Source: Salsipaludibacter albus
GTDB taxonomy: Bacteria > Actinomycetota > Nitriliruptoria > Nitriliruptorales > Nitriliruptoraceae
NCBI RefSeq assembly: GCF_019798055.1
Contig: NZ_JAHOPH010000001.1
Location: forward strand, 1 to 64,000
Direction: 5' to 3'
DNA length: 64,000 bases
Below the pieces are notes generated by a model. That model saw only the letters and a list, made by a program, of their open reading frames with translations, ran no database searches and was not told where the DNA came from. The stretch's first letter is position 1, and each line of letters begins with the position of its first letter. Below are positions 1 to 9,675 of the stretch, one piece after another. A program made the translations under genes and the position numbers.

Positions 1-749
1 CCGCCGCCCAGGCCGCGGCCGACGCCCGCGCCTCCGAGGCACGCAGCGAGGCCGAGGCAGCCGCTGACGCACGGGCCGAGGAGGCCCGACGCGAGGCCGA
101 GGAGGAGGCCCGGCGCCAGGCCGAGGCGGAAGCCCAGGCAGAAGCGGAAGCAGCGGCAGAGGCCGAGGCGGAAGCCGCCGCTGCGGCCGCACGCCGGGCG
201 GCCGAGGAGGAAGAGGAGGAAGAGGAGGAGCGCGCGTCGTCCAGGTCGTCGTCGTCCAGGTCCTCGTCGTCCTCCACGTCCTCGTCGTCGAGCTCGAGTT
301 CCTCGTCCGGCTCGTCGTCCGGCGGGTCGGTCTCGGTCTCGTACTCGGGCAGCCTCGCCACGGTCGGCGGAATCACGGTCGACGCATCGATCGCCGACAA
401 CCTCCGTCGCCTGCTCGAAGCCGCCCGCGGCGACGGGATCGTGCTCGGCGGGGGCGGCTACCGGTCGCCGGAGACCACCGCACGTCTGCGCATCGCCAAC
501 GGCTGCCCCGACGTCTACAGCTCGCCCGCGTCCTCGTGCCGCGTGCCGACGGCGATTCCCGGCTCGTCGATGCACGAGAAGGGCCTGGCGGTCGACTTCT
601 CCTACAACGGCGCCACGCTGTGCTTCCCCTCCAGCGCCTCGTCGTGCCACGGGAACCGGGCGTTCGACTGGCTGTGGGACAACGCCGGCAGGTACGGCTT
701 CCACAACCTGCCGTCCGAGGCCTGGCACTGGTCCACCAACGGCAACTGA
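1..749 (+). CDS. Secreted M15 (VanY-like) peptidase with coiled-coil and Ser-rich linker, 5' end missing
   Basis: The gene enters from the left edge; the frame is open from base 3 to the stop at 747-749. The first ~70 visible residues are almost only Ala, Glu and Arg and should form a long coiled coil. A ~45-residue Ser-rich linker follows, then a C-terminal domain of about 130 residues. That domain carries the M15/VanY signature: SSMHEKGLAVDF (His and Asp zinc ligands) and a terminal EAWHWS supplying the third ligand. Known family role: D,D-carboxypeptidase or endopeptidase cutting cell-wall peptides. A coiled coil before a peptidase domain suggests an exported, regulated wall hydrolase. Two Cys pairs in the domain fit an extracytoplasmic location. 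The signal peptide would lie outside the window. Confidence 0.85.
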   Translation, partial: AAQAAADARASEARSEAEAAADARAEEARREAEEEARRQAEAEAQAEAEAAAEAEAEAAAAAARRAAEEEEEEEEERASSRSSSSRSSSSSTSSSSSSSSSSGSSSGGSVSVSYSGSLATVGGITVDASIADNLRRLLEAARGDGIVLGGGGYRSPETTARLRIANGCPDVYSSPASSCRVPTAIPGSSMHEKGLAVDFSYNGATLCFPSSASSCHGNRAFDWLWDNAGRYGFHNLPSEAWHWSTNGN

Positions 750-849
750 GCACCCGCCGACACCGCCGGGCTGCGGCTGACCAACGCCCGGGTGCATTGG
801 AGTTCCTCGCTGCGCTCAGAACGTCCACACCCGCCAGGGCCAGCCGTCG

Positions 850-2001
850 TCAACGGCCACGCCAGCGGCGGGCAGTGGCGGGGTCGAAGCTGAGGTCGCC
901 GGGCTCGTCGCCCAGTCGCCACAGGTCACGCGTGCCGGGTCGCAGCCGCATGGCGATGGTGCCCAGGGCCCGCCCCGCCGCGTCACGATCCGCGGTGTAG
1001 AACAGCCCCAGGTCGTGGTCGGCGCTGCGCGGTGTGCCCAGTCCCATCGTCGGCTCCAGTGCCTCACGCAGGATGTCCTGGGTGACGGCGTGCGGGAAGT
1101 TGTACTGCGGGCTGCGGTCGGTGCTGGACACCAGCGTGACCTTCGGCGACATCCGTTCCATCAGTTCGAGGTTGATGCCGTGCTTGGACGCGTGGTGCGG
1201 CACCTTCAGGACGTCGGCCCGCAGGTGGTCGATGCCGGTCGCGGCGCCGATCGCCTCGGCCGCCGCGTTGTCGTGGGCGTGCAGGGCGGGGAAGTCCGTC
1301 GCCACGTGGGCCCATGAATCGGTCTGTGCATCGCCACCGAGGATCATGCTCACGGCGTTCTCGTGGTCGACCAGGACCCGGTCCTCGTCACGCTGGAGCA
1401 CCCGCGGCGCCGGGTAGTCCAGCCGCAGGGTGATCGAGGCCGAGTTGACCTCGACCCCGTAGGTGTCGTACCGGTTCCGCAGGTGGATCGCCGGCGCCAG
1501 CACGGTGATGCGGGTCTGGTGGAGCCAGCGTCGGAAACCGCTCGTGGGCTGGGCGTACAGCAGGTGCGGCAACCCGGAGATCTGCCCCATCAGGTCGTGG
1601 AACCCCCGGCTGGGGTGGAAGTACCCCGAGTCCCAGTACTCGCTGACGGCGTGGCCGTGGGAGGCCAGCAGGCCGGACAGTCCTCGGATGTGGTCGGCAT
1701 GCGGATGGGTCGCGACCACCAGGGCGATCGCGTCGGGGGCCAGGGAGCCGTCGGCGGTCGTCGGCAGCCACCCCGCGTCCACCGCCAGCGCCAGCAGGCC
1801 CTCGATCTTTCCGCTCCGACCGGCGTCGACGACGATGGCCCGCCGGGTGGCGTGGGGCGGTCGCGGTGGCAGGAGCAGGAGTTGGGCGTCGGCGTCACCG
1901 ACGTTGGCGCAGAAGTAGAGCAGGTCCTCGTCGGTGACCGCCTCGACGAACGAGGGCGCATCGTCCAGGCCGTCGCTGGGCAGCGGGCTGATCGCCGACA
2001 T
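850..2001 (-). CDS. Metallo-beta-lactamase-fold hydrolase
   Basis: 383 aa. The metal-binding signature THPHADH lies at residues ~98-104 (HxHxDH), with an upstream VVDAG strand and a later PHHASKHG motif, as in the ComEC/Rec2-type branch of the metallo-beta-lactamase superfamily. There is no signal peptide or membrane segment, so this is a soluble stand-alone domain and not ComEC itself. Start ATG 2001-1999 overlaps the TGA of the upstream 239-aa gene by one base, implying coupled translation. The substrate cannot be told; nuclease or phosphodiesterase activity is typical for this branch. The fold is clear, the function is not. Confidence 0.85.
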   Translation of the reverse strand: MSAISPLPSDGLDDAPSFVEAVTDEDLLYFCANVGDADAQLLLLPPRPPHATRRAIVVDAGRSGKIEGLLALAVDAGWLPTTADGSLAPDAIALVVATHPHADHIRGLSGLLASHGHAVSEYWDSGYFHPSRGFHDLMGQISGLPHLLYAQPTSGFRRWLHQTRITVLAPAIHLRNRYDTYGVEVNSASITLRLDYPAPRVLQRDEDRVLVDHENAVSMILGGDAQTDSWAHVATDFPALHAHDNAAAEAIGAATGIDHLRADVLKVPHHASKHGINLELMERMSPKVTLVSSTDRSPQYNFPHAVTQDILREALEPTMGLGTPRSADHDLGLFYTADRDAAGRALGTIAMRLRPGTRDLWRLGDEPGDLSFDPATARRWRGR

Positions 2002-2720
2002 CAGGCGGCCCCTCCCCCGGCCGGTCCATCGGCGTCGTCGAGCCGCTGGCCGTCGACCCGGACCCGCAGTCCGAGCTGGTCGAGGTCACCGGCGTCGAGC
2101 ACGCCGGTCGCCGCCTCGTCCGCGGCCGCGTGGGCCAGGGTGCGTGCGTTCGCGGTCACGTCGGCCAACAGCCCCGCCAGGTCCCGGGCGTCGGATCGCA
2201 TGGTCCGCCCGTCGGAGTGCCCGGCGGCCCGCGCGAACCACGCGAACCCGGGGTCGTCCGCCCACGCCGCCGACGGCGGTCGGGTCGGATCGGTCATCCA
2301 GGCCGATGCCTCCACCGGGTCGTCGAGGAGCCAGCGCACCAGGTCGTCGTGGACCGCGAACACGTCCCCGACGCGGATCGGCCGGTCCGGGGCCGGGGCC
2401 GACTGGCGACGCCGGGCCAGGGCGGCCAGCGCGGCGAGCAGGCCTCGGTCGATGGTCACGTCGACGGTCCCCACGTCCGGGTCGAAGCGCAGCCGTCCCT
2501 GCTCGTCGGTGCCGGGCCAGGGATCGACCGTGACCTGGCAGCGCTCGTCACCACACTCGTCGACCACGACGTACCACCAGCCGGGACCGGGACCACCGTC
2601 GCCGCCCGAGCGCGTGACCCGGGTGTCGACCGATACGGTGCCCAGGACTGCCGGGGTCCAGGCGCGGGTGGCCGGCCGGTCCAGGCCGGGGGCCACGGGT
2701 CGCTGCTCGTACATCCGCAT
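2001..2720 (-). CDS. Protein of unknown function coupled to the MBL hydrolase
   Basis: 239 aa, not recognised. The N-terminal half has alternating beta-type segments with several Trp and two Cys (ECGDERC); the C-terminal half is helical and Ala-rich. No signal peptide or membrane helix is visible. Its stop overlaps the ATG of the downstream metallo-beta-lactamase gene, so the two proteins probably act together. ATG 2720 is preceded by GGGAGGAG, a good ribosome binding site. It could be a partner or an immunity/regulatory protein for the hydrolase; nothing in the sequence decides this. Confidence 0.7.
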   Translation of the reverse strand: MRMYEQRPVAPGLDRPATRAWTPAVLGTVSVDTRVTRSGGDGGPGPGWWYVVVDECGDERCQVTVDPWPGTDEQGRLRFDPDVGTVDVTIDRGLLAALAALARRRQSAPAPDRPIRVGDVFAVHDDLVRWLLDDPVEASAWMTDPTRPPSAAWADDPGFAWFARAAGHSDGRTMRSDARDLAGLLADVTANARTLAHAAADEAATGVLDAGDLDQLGLRVRVDGQRLDDADGPAGGGAA

Positions 2721-2839
2721 CTCCTCCCGGTGTGGCCTCGGCCCCGGCCTGCCACCGTCGAGTGCCGTGGCGAGTACCGCGGCCCGGAGTCGTTCCTAGC
2801 AGGCGGCGCAGTCCACGGCAAGGATCGCCCGGGCGTCGC

Positions 2840-3379
2840 TCAGGCCGGTGGAAGGCCGAGCCCGGCGCCGGTCGTGGCCGAGTCGTCCAGCACCGAGTCC
2901 ACGCGGTCCACGATCCACTCCATCATGCTGGCACGCGAGACCACCTGCAGGACGAACCAGAGCACCAGCAGCACGAACGCGGCGACCACGGCGATCTTGA
3001 TCCAGCGGAGCAGGCTGGTCCCGTACTGGCTGATCAGCGGTTCGATCCGCCGCTGGGCGTCGCGGGCCTGCTCGCGGACGGCGTCGGTCGCGCGGTCCAC
3101 CTCGCTGCGGGCGACCTTGCGCACCTCGGTCATGATGTCCTGGGTGGCCTGGCGCCCGACCCCGGACGACGCACTCCCGGCGACCTGCCGCGCCGCCCGG
3201 CTGGCGGCCTCGGCCGGAGCCACCGGCTCCCCGTCGGCCGTCGCCACCGGGACCTCGACCCCACGATGCGGCGGGGCAGCGCGGTCGTCGGTCCAGTCCA
3301 GCCCGTCCCACCACCGCAGGCGCGCGCCACCGACCGGGTCGGGGTACCACCCGGCCGGCGGGGCGTCGGCCCTCCTCAC
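2840..3379 (-). CDS. DUF2510 domain membrane protein
   Basis: 179 aa. Residues 6-32 form a DUF2510 module (PPAGWYPDP followed by RWWDGLDWT), common at the N-terminus of actinobacterial membrane proteins. A helical middle part with RAARQ and TEVRKVARSEVDRA stretches follows, then one membrane helix around residues 128-150 (KIAVVAAFVLLVLWFVLQVV). GTG start 3379-3377 overlaps the inferred TGA of the SPFH gene (3378-3376) by four bases, so it is the third gene of the NfeD-SPFH operon. Its likely job is an accessory membrane protein of that complex. Confidence 0.75.
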   Translation of the reverse strand: MRRADAPPAGWYPDPVGGARLRWWDGLDWTDDRAAPPHRGVEVPVATADGEPVAPAEAASRAARQVAGSASSGVGRQATQDIMTEVRKVARSEVDRATDAVREQARDAQRRIEPLISQYGTSLLRWIKIAVVAAFVLLVLWFVLQVVSRASMMEWIVDRVDSVLDDSATTGAGLGLPPA

Positions 3380-4298
3380 GACAGGTCACGTGGTGGCGGC
3401 ACGTCCTCCACGCGCGCGGCCGGATCGGGGATCGGAAGCCCCCCGCGCGGCCGTCCCCGATCTCCTCCAGCGCCGACAGGTACTCCACGGTCAGCACCGC
3501 CTGGTCCGCCCCGGCCTCCTTGATGCCGGTCAGGCGGGCCAGTGCGGCCTCGCCCTCGCCCTCGCCGACCCGCGCCAGGCGCAGCTTCTCGGCGTCGGCA
3601 CGCAGCTCGATGGCCCGGGCGTCACCCTCGGCGTCCAGCACCGCCGCCTGCTTGCGACCCTCGGCCGCCAGGACGGCGGCCTCCTTCTCGCCGTTGGCCC
3701 GGGCGATCGCGGCCTCCCGGTAGCCGTTGGCCTCGGTCACGGTGGCGCGGCGATCGCGCTCGGCACGCATCTGGGCGTGCATCGCCGACACGACCTCCGG
3801 TGGGGGGTCGATGCGCTGGATCTCGACCCGGACGACCCGCACGCCCCACTTGTCGGTGGCGACGTCGAGCACGTCACGCAGCCGCGTGTTGATCGTGTCC
3901 CGCGAGGTCAGGGCACGGTCCAGCTCGAGGTCGCCGATCAGGTTGCGCAGGTTGGTCTGGGCCAGCTTGATGATCGCGTTGTAGAAGTCCGCGACGTTGT
4001 AGACCAGTCGCTTCGGGTCAGTGGCCTCGTAGTAGACGACGGCGTCGACCGAGACCACGACGTTGTCCTCGGTGATGACCTCCTGGGGCGGGACGTCGAC
4101 CACCTGCTCACGCATGTCGATCAGCTGGATCGTCTCGATGAACGGGATGATCAGGTTGAAGCCCGGGTCCTTGGTGGTCTTGTAGCGACCGAGCCGTTCG
4201 ACCAGGCCACGCTGGTAGGGCCGCACGATCTTGACGGCCAGCCCCAGGAAGACGATCCCGAGGATGACGATCGCGGCGATGGCGAAGGGCCAGATCAT
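3376..4298 (-). CDS. SPFH/band-7 (stomatin-like) membrane protein, with a frameshift near the 3' end
   Basis: About 307 aa if the frame is restored. One N-terminal membrane helix (FAIAAIVILGIVFLGLAV, residues ~6-23) is followed by a classic SPFH domain (IVRPYQRGLVERLGRY, DMREQVVDVPPQEVITEDN, DPPPEVVSAM) and an Ala/Glu-rich helical tail (IARANGEKEAAVLAAEG). Family role: organises membrane microdomains and protease access, usually paired with NfeD. ATG 4298 overlaps the NfeD stop (ATGA). Near the end, a run of six G (complement of 3439-3444) shifts the frame. With one extra G the tail reads LPIPDPAARVEDVPPPRDLS and stops at 3376, overlapping the next gene's GTG. As given, the frame instead runs on across the DUF2510 gene to 2796, which is not credible. 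Confidence 0.85.
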
Positions 4299-4789
4299 TG
4301 GCGAGCTCCCGTGTCGTCGACGGTGGCGGGCTCGACCAGCACCCGGGTTCCCTGCAGGTCGACGATCGTGACCTTCGCGCCAGCCTCGATCGCCACGTCC
4401 ACGGTGCTGACCGCGCCCCAGACCTCCGAGTCGACCGTCACCTGACCGACCGGGCCGTGGTCGACCGGGCCGATCGGCTCGGTGACGATCGCCGTGCGTC
4501 CGACCAGGCGGTTCGCACCGACGCCGACCGGCAGGACGTTGCCCGTGCGGACCATCGACGCCCACCGGGCGAACACGGCGAACAGGACCGCGCCGCCGGC
4601 GCCGAAGACCAGCCACTGGGCGACGATCGGTGCGTCGTAGAAGGCGATCACGGACGAGACGAAGGCCGAGATGGCGAACGGCAACAGGACCATCGAGCCA
4701 CCGAGGATGGTGACCTCGACGACGGCGAACAGGATCGCGACCGCGAGCCACACCCACGGCCACACCGCTGCGGCGAGACCAAGGTCCAT
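4295..4789 (-). CDS. NfeD family membrane protein
   Basis: 164 aa. Three membrane segments occupy residues ~8-80 (VWLAVAILFAVVEVTILGG, FAISAFVSSVIAFYDAP, WLVFGAGGAVLFAVFARW). A C-terminal OB-fold follows (LVGRTAIVTEPIGP, GQVTVDSEVWGAV, VDLQGTRVLVEP). This is the short NfeD form without the ClpP-like protease domain. Family members work with SPFH/stomatin proteins, and here the stop overlaps the SPFH start (ATGA at 4298-4295). Start ATG 4789 puts the first membrane helix at the N-terminus; the frame is open further upstream but shows no domain. Confidence 0.85.
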   Translation of the reverse strand: MDLGLAAAVWPWVWLAVAILFAVVEVTILGGSMVLLPFAISAFVSSVIAFYDAPIVAQWLVFGAGGAVLFAVFARWASMVRTGNVLPVGVGANRLVGRTAIVTEPIGPVDHGPVGQVTVDSEVWGAVSTVDVAIEAGAKVTIVDLQGTRVLVEPATVDDTGARQ

Positions 4790-4882
4790 GGTCTCCACCC
4801 TATCGCCGTCGGGGTCGCCGGTCCGGCGTGGCGACGCCCCCGGCAGGTCCGGGATGGGTAGCGTCGGCGAGGTCGGAGAGGA

Positions 4883-5254
4883 GTGGCCGTGCATCGACGT
4901 GGCGTGGTCCGTGCCGTGCAGCCGGAGCTTCCCGTGGCCGACCTCGAGCGGGCGATGGCCTTCCACCGACTCCTGGGGTTCGACGTGGAGGCCCACGAGG
5001 GCGGCGGCTACGCCTTCGTCACCGACCGGGGCCGGGAGGTGTGGCACCTGCGGCAGGTCGCGGACCTGGCGGACGGTGGCAGCCGCGCCGGTCTGTACGC
5101 CCACGTGAAGGACCCGCACGCCCTGCACGACCGGTTCGTGGCCCTGGGTGCCTCCCCGACCCCCGTGGTCGTCGAGCCGTGGGGCATGCGGGAGTTCTCC
5201 GTCACCGACCCCGACGGCAACCGCCTGCGGTTCGGGACCAACGCCCCGACCTGA
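4883..5254 (+). CDS. VOC (glyoxalase/bleomycin-resistance) family protein
   Basis: 123 aa, a single VOC module: PVADLERAMAFHRLLGF at the start, a middle HVKDPHALHDRFVALG repeat and the family end PWGMREFSVTDPDGNRLRFG. These small proteins form dimers that bind metals and small molecules (glyoxalase I, antibiotic-binding proteins, dioxygenases), so the substrate cannot be predicted. GTG 4883 follows a GGAGAGGAG ribosome binding site. It diverges from nfeD and ends one base before the stop of the convergent hydantoinase gene. Confidence 0.85.
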   Translation: MAVHRRGVVRAVQPELPVADLERAMAFHRLLGFDVEAHEGGGYAFVTDRGREVWHLRQVADLADGGSRAGLYAHVKDPHALHDRFVALGASPTPVVVEPWGMREFSVTDPDGNRLRFGTNAPT

Positions 5255-5255
5255 G

Positions 5256-8200
5256 TCAGGCGTCGCCGGGCCGTCCGTAGCCACCGCCTCCGGGGGTCTC
5301 GACGACGAACACGTCGTCGGGCGCGACGTCGACCTGGTCGCGTCCGTGCACCTCGGTCCGACTCCCGTCGGGATGCTCGACCCACTGCCGACCCAACGCC
5401 CCGGGCGACCCGCCGTCCATGCCGTAGGGCGGCACACGACGATGGCTGGACAGGATCGACACCGTCATCGGCTCGAGGAACCGGATCCGTCGGACCGCGC
5501 CGTCACCACCACGCCACCGTCCGTCACCACCGCTCCCGGTGCGGATGGCGTGCGACTCGACCCGCACGGGATGACGCCATTCCAGCACCTCGGGGTCGGT
5601 CAGGCGCGAGTTGGTCATGTGGGTCTGCACGGCCGCGGTCCCGGCGAAGCCCTCCCCGGCGCCGGACCCGCTCGCGACGGTTTCGTAGTACTGGTGGTCG
5701 TCGTTGCCGAACGTCACGTTGTTCATCGTGCCCGAGCCCTCGGCCTGGGCACCGAGCGCGGCGTACAGGGCGCCGGTCACCGCCTGCGAGGTCTCGACGT
5801 TGCCCGCCACGACCGCGGCCGGGTGGGTCGGTGCCAGCATGCAGCCGTCGGGGATCGTCACGTCGATCGGCTCGAGGCAGCCGGCGTTGAGCGGGATCGC
5901 GTCGGCCACCAGGGTCCGGAACACGTACAGGACGGCGGCCATCGCGACCGACGAGGGCGCGTTGGCGTTGCCGGGTCGCTGCTCGGAGGTCCCGGTGAAG
6001 TCGACATGGACCCGCCGGGCGTCGTGGTCGACCGTGATCGCCACGCAGATCCAGGCTCCGTCGTCCAGTTCGTAGGTCACCGCGCCGTCCTCGAGCGTGT
6101 CGATCACGCCCCGGATCGCCTCCGCCGCGTTCGCCCGCACGTGGTCCATGTAGGCATGCACGACGTCCAGCCCGAAGTGGTCGACCATCGCCCGCAGCTC
6201 GCGCACGCCCGTGGCGTTGGCGGCGACCTGGGCGGCGAGGTCGAGCAGGTTGGCGTCGGGGTCGCGGGACGGGTTCACCGCGGACGCGAGCAGCTCGCGG
6301 GTGGCGTCCTCGCGGATCTCGCCGTCCGACACCAGCAGCCAGTTGTCCAACAGCACGCCCTCGTCGTCGATGTGGCGCGACGACGACGGCATCGAGCCGG
6401 GCGTGATCCCCCCGATCTCGGCGTGGTGGCCGCGTGACGCCACGTAGAACTGCAGCTCCTCACCCGCCTCGTCGAACACCGGGGTCACCACCGTCACGTC
6501 CGGCAGGTGCGTCCCGCCCCGGTAGGGGTTGTTGAGGGCGAAGACGTCGCCGGGGCGCATCGTGTCGGCGTTGGCCTCGGCCACGACCCGGATGGACTCG
6601 CCCATCGATCCGAGGTGGACCGGGATGTGCGGCGCGTTGGCGACCAGGTTCGCGTCCGGGTCGAAGATCGCACAGGAGAAGTCCAGCCGCTCCTTGATGT
6701 TGACCGAGTGGGCGGTGCGCTGCAGTGCCACGCCCATCTGCTCGGCGACGGCCATGAACAGGTTGTTGAACACCTCCAGCAGCACCGGGTCCACCGCGGT
6801 GTCGAGGTCGACCGTGCCGCTGCGTGCCGCGACCCGTTCCAGCACCAGGTGGCCGACGTCGTTGGCCGACGCGCGCCAACCCGGCTCGACCACGGTGGTC
6901 GAGGTGTCCTCGGTGACCACGGCCGGCCCGTCCACCGTCACGTCGTCCACGACCTCCTCCCGAGCCACCAGGGCGACGTCCTGCCACGCCCCGTCGACGA
7001 ACATCCGCGCCGTCATGCCCTCCGGCCCGGTGGCCGACGGGTCGGCGGGGCGCTCCGCCCGGACCGCGGCCAGCCCCGCGGCGACGGCGTGCTCGTCGGC
7101 ACCCGCGGCGCCCACCACCTCCACCTCGACCGCCTCCACGACCAGGCCGGCGTCCTGCAGGAACGAGAACTGGCGTCGGTAGTCGGTCTCGAAGGCCGCG
7201 ACCATCTGGTCGACCGGGCCACGCGGGACCGCGATCGTGGTGTCGGACCCGGCGTAGCGCAGCAGCAGGTCGACGGAGGTGGACACGCGGTCGTCCGGCA
7301 GGTCGTCGTCGAGGTCCGCGCGGGCGTCGACCGTGAGCCGGTCCACGAGGTCGTCCAGACGTTCGAGCACCCCCTCGTCCAGGGGCTCCTCGACGGCCTG
7401 CTCCCGCATCGCGGTGACGTCGGCCAGGCCCATCCCGTGGGCCGACAGGACCCCCGCCAGCGGGTGGATGAGCACGGCGGACATGCCGAGCCGGTCGGCC
7501 ACGGCGCAGGCGTGCTGGCCCCCGGCCCCACCGAAGGTCACCAGCGCGTACTCGGTGACGTCGTGGCCGCGTTCCACCGAGATCGTGCGGATCGCGTTCG
7601 CCATGTTGGCCACGGCGATGTCGAGGTAGCCCGCGGCGACCTGCTCGGGCGAGCGATCGTCGCCGGTGGCCTCGGTGATCCGGTCCGCCAGGTGCGTGAA
7701 CGCCTCGACCACGACCTCCCGGTCCAGCGAGGCGTCGCCGTCGGGGCCGAACACGTGGGGGAACGCGTCCGGCTGGATCCTGCCGAGCATGACGTTGGCG
7801 TCGGTCACGGTCAGCGGTCCGCCACGGCGGTAGCTGGCCGGTCCCGGGTCGGCCCCGGCCGAGTCGGGCCCCACCCGGTACCGGCTGCCGTCGAAGTGCA
7901 GGATCGAGCCGCCACCGGCGGCCACCGTGTTGATCGCCAGCATCGGCGCACGCAGGCGCACCCCGGCGACCTCCGTCTGCAGTTGGCGCTCGAACGATCC
8001 GGCGAAGTGCGACACGTCGGTCGACGTCCCCCCCATGTCGAAGCCGATGACCTGGTCGAAGCCCGCGGCCCGGGCCGTGCGCGCCATGCCGACCACGCCA
8101 CCGGCGGGGCCGGACAGGATCGCGTCCTTGCCCCGGAAGTGCTCGGCCCCGACCAGGCCGCCACTGGACTGCATGAAGTGCAGGCGGACGTCGCCGAGCG

Positions 8201-8903
8201 TCGACGCGACCCGGTCGACGTGGCGACCGAGGATCGGCGACAGGTAGGCGTCGACCACCGTGGTGTCGCCTCGCGGCACCAGGCGCATCAGCGGGCTGGC
8301 CTCGTGCGACAACGACACCTGGGAGAACCCGACCTCGCGGGCGAGTTCGCCGATCGCCTGTTCGTGCGCCGGGTGGGCCCAGCCGTGCAGCAGCACGACC
8401 GCCACCGCGTCCAGGCCGTCGTCGTGGGCGGCGGCGAGCCGGGCGCGCACGTCCTGGGCGTCCAGCGGGGCGAGCTCGGTGCCGTCGGCGGCGACCCGGG
8501 CGGTCACCTCGACGACGCGGTCGTGGAGCAGTTCGGGCAGCACGATCTCGCGGGCGAAGATGTCCGGCCGGGCCTGCCAGCCGATCCGCAGGGCGTCGGC
8601 GAAGCCCTCGTCGACCACCAGCAGGGTGGGCTCCCCACGTCGTTCGAGCAACGCGTTCGTCGCCACGGTCGTGCCCATCCGCACGCTCGCGATCCGCTCG
8701 GACGGCAGCTCCTCGCCGGGGACGAGACCGAGCAGGTCACGGATGCCCCGGACGGCCGCGTCCTCGTCGCCTCCCTCGGAGAGGACCTTGTGCGCCAGCA
8801 CGCCACCGTCGGGTCGTCGGGCGACCACGTCGGTGAAGGTGCCGCCCCGGTCGATCCAGAACTCCCAGCCCGACCGGTCGTCGGGGCCTCGTCGGGAGGT
8901 CAT
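5256..8903 (-). CDS. Fused HyuA-HyuB hydantoinase/5-oxoprolinase-type enzyme
   Basis: 1215 aa from ATG 8903, which has AGGA eight bases upstream; a GTG 42 bases earlier is possible. The N-terminal ~680 residues are HyuA-like: [11 protein letters not shown] near residue 18, an ATP-binding [12 protein letters not shown] and a [13 protein letters not shown] motif. The remaining ~520 residues are HyuB-like ([46 protein letters not shown]). Family reaction: ATP-dependent opening of a five-membered lactam or hydantoin ring (5-oxoproline, hydantoins) or acetone-type carboxylation. Fusion of both halves in one chain matches 5-oxoprolinase. It stands alone, without a transporter or PxpABC genes to indicate the substrate. 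Confidence 0.9.
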   Translation of the reverse strand: MTSRRGPDDRSGWEFWIDRGGTFTDVVARRPDGGVLAHKVLSEGGDEDAAVRGIRDLLGLVPGEELPSERIASVRMGTTVATNALLERRGEPTLLVVDEGFADALRIGWQARPDIFAREIVLPELLHDRVVEVTARVAADGTELAPLDAQDVRARLAAAHDDGLDAVAVVLLHGWAHPAHEQAIGELAREVGFSQVSLSHEASPLMRLVPRGDTTVVDAYLSPILGRHVDRVASTLGDVRLHFMQSSGGLVGAEHFRGKDAILSGPAGGVVGMARTARAAGFDQVIGFDMGGTSTDVSHFAGSFERQLQTEVAGVRLRAPMLAINTVAAGGGSILHFDGSRYRVGPDSAGADPGPASYRRGGPLTVTDANVMLGRIQPDAFPHVFGPDGDASLDREVVVEAFTHLADRITEATGDDRSPEQVAAGYLDIAVANMANAIRTISVERGHDVTEYALVTFGGAGGQHACAVADRLGMSAVLIHPLAGVLSAHGMGLADVTAMREQAVEEPLDEGVLERLDDLVDRLTVDARADLDDDLPDDRVSTSVDLLLRYAGSDTTIAVPRGPVDQMVAAFETDYRRQFSFLQDAGLVVEAVEVEVVGAAGADEHAVAAGLAAVRAERPADPSATGPEGMTARMFVDGAWQDVALVAREEVVDDVTVDGPAVVTEDTSTTVVEPGWRASANDVGHLVLERVAARSGTVDLDTAVDPVLLEVFNNLFMAVAEQMGVALQRTAHSVNIKERLDFSCAIFDPDANLVANAPHIPVHLGSMGESIRVVAEANADTMRPGDVFALNNPYRGGTHLPDVTVVTPVFDEAGEELQFYVASRGHHAEIGGITPGSMPSSSRHIDDEGVLLDNWLLVSDGEIREDATRELLASAVNPSRDPDANLLDLAAQVAANATGVRELRAMVDHFGLDVVHAYMDHVRANAAEAIRGVIDTLEDGAVTYELDDGAWICVAITVDHDARRVHVDFTGTSEQRPGNANAPSSVAMAAVLYVFRTLVADAIPLNAGCLEPIDVTIPDGCMLAPTHPAAVVAGNVETSQAVTGALYAALGAQAEGSGTMNNVTFGNDDHQYYETVASGSGAGEGFAGTAAVQTHMTNSRLTDPEVLEWRHPVRVESHAIRTGSGGDGRWRGGDGAVRRIRFLEPMTVSILSSHRRVPPYGMDGGSPGALGRQWVEHPDGSRTEVHGRDQVDVAPDDVFVVETPGGGGYGRPGDA

Positions 8904-8970
8904 CGTCGTCCTGTCGTCGATCGTGGGCCGGCGCACCGCGGTCACGGGCGCGGGGCCCGATCGCGCTGGT

Positions 8971-9480
8971 TCAGCTGCGCTCCCACAGTCCGCGAACCTC
9001 GCCGGCCTGGCCGACGTGCTGCCAGTTGTCGGCGACCACGCTGTTCAGCCGGACGCCCAGGGTCACCGGTGGGTCCCACGAGTCGTCCACCACGCGGTCG
9101 AGGTCCTCGGGGGTCACGGTGTCCAGCAGGGCGACGGTCTGCTCGGTGACCTCGGTGAGGTAGTCCACGACGACGGTCGAGCTCCCGGGCTGCACGCCCG
9201 CCACGTCGTCGGGGTCGTGGCCGTACCCGGTGTCCATCGTGTCGTCGGGCAGCCCGAAGCGCCGGGCCCAGCCGCCCGTCACCCAGACCTGTTCGACGTC
9301 GGCGACCTCGGCGACGTGGTCGTCCTGGACCCGGCCCACGTGCCACAGCAGCCAGCCCACGCTGTTGGACTGCGGGTCGGGCCGCCACCCCAGGGCCTGG
9401 TCGGGCAGCTCGTGGCTGACCCGGGTGGCCGTCGCGAGGATCCGGCGGACGTGGTCCTGCAGCAGGTCGGACGGGGTCAT
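8971..9480 (-). CDS. DinB-like (DUF664) family protein
   Basis: 169 aa, mainly helical. It has features of the DinB/mycothiol-dependent four-helix bundle: [33 protein letters not shown] (metal-ligand His pair) and a late [17 protein letters not shown] (third His). Members are metal-dependent thiol transferases or of unknown role, often called DUF664 in actinobacteria. ATG 9480 is the natural start. It diverges from the ArsR-SRPBCC operon and might share its regulation, because the two operators lie in the common intergenic region. Confidence 0.8.
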   Translation of the reverse strand: MTPSDLLQDHVRRILATATRVSHELPDQALGWRPDPQSNSVGWLLWHVGRVQDDHVAEVADVEQVWVTGGWARRFGLPDDTMDTGYGHDPDDVAGVQPGSSTVVVDYLTEVTEQTVALLDTVTPEDLDRVVDDSWDPPVTLGVRLNSVVADNWQHVGQAGEVRGLWERS

Positions 9481-9590
9481 GGACGGCTCCTGGTGGCGGG
9501 CCACCAGTGCACCACGTCGCGGCGCTGTCCGCAGGTGCCCGGGGGTCGGTCCGCCCCACGCAGCCCGACGGACGACATGGCTCCGCGTAT

Positions 9591-9606
9591 TCAACCGAAC
9601 GGTTGA
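9591..9606. promoter_or_regulatory. ArsR operator 1 (palindrome)
   Basis: TCAACCGAACGGTTGA: 7-bp arms TCAACCG/CGGTTGA around two bases. It overlaps the -35 element of the arsR-type gene and shares its core (TCAACC, four bases, GGTTGA) with the second site 45 bp downstream. Both sites most likely bind the regulator encoded immediately downstream. Confidence 0.75.
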
Positions 9607-9631
9607 CAACGGGCAGCTTCGGTCGTACCGT
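9603..9631 (+). promoter_or_regulatory. Promoter of the ArsR-SRPBCC operon
   Basis: TTGACA (9603-9608) and TACCGT (9626-9631) are separated by 17 bases, a near-ideal primary sigma factor promoter. The -35 box is embedded in operator 1 and operator 2 starts four bases after the -10 box, so binding at either site would block transcription; autorepression is the obvious reading. Confidence 0.65.
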
Positions 9632-9634
9632 TCA

Positions 9635-9652
9635 TTCAACCAACTGGTTGAA
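9635..9652. promoter_or_regulatory. ArsR operator 2 (palindrome)
   Basis: TTCAACCAACTGGTTGAA: perfect 8-bp arms around AC, located over the expected transcription start and 23 bases before the ATG. Centre-to-centre distance to operator 1 is 45 bp, a little over four helical turns, compatible with two dimers bound on similar faces. Confidence 0.8.
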
Positions 9653-9675
9653 CACGAACGACCCACGGAGCCACG

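Noticed and set aside
2796-3375. Read-through C-terminal extension of the SPFH protein
   Set aside because: Overlaps the DUF2510 gene in another frame and is Arg/Gly-rich nonsense; a one-base frameshift explains it better.
2130-4445. A 771-residue plus-strand open frame
   Set aside because: Antisense of the NfeD-SPFH-DUF2510 genes; no motif.
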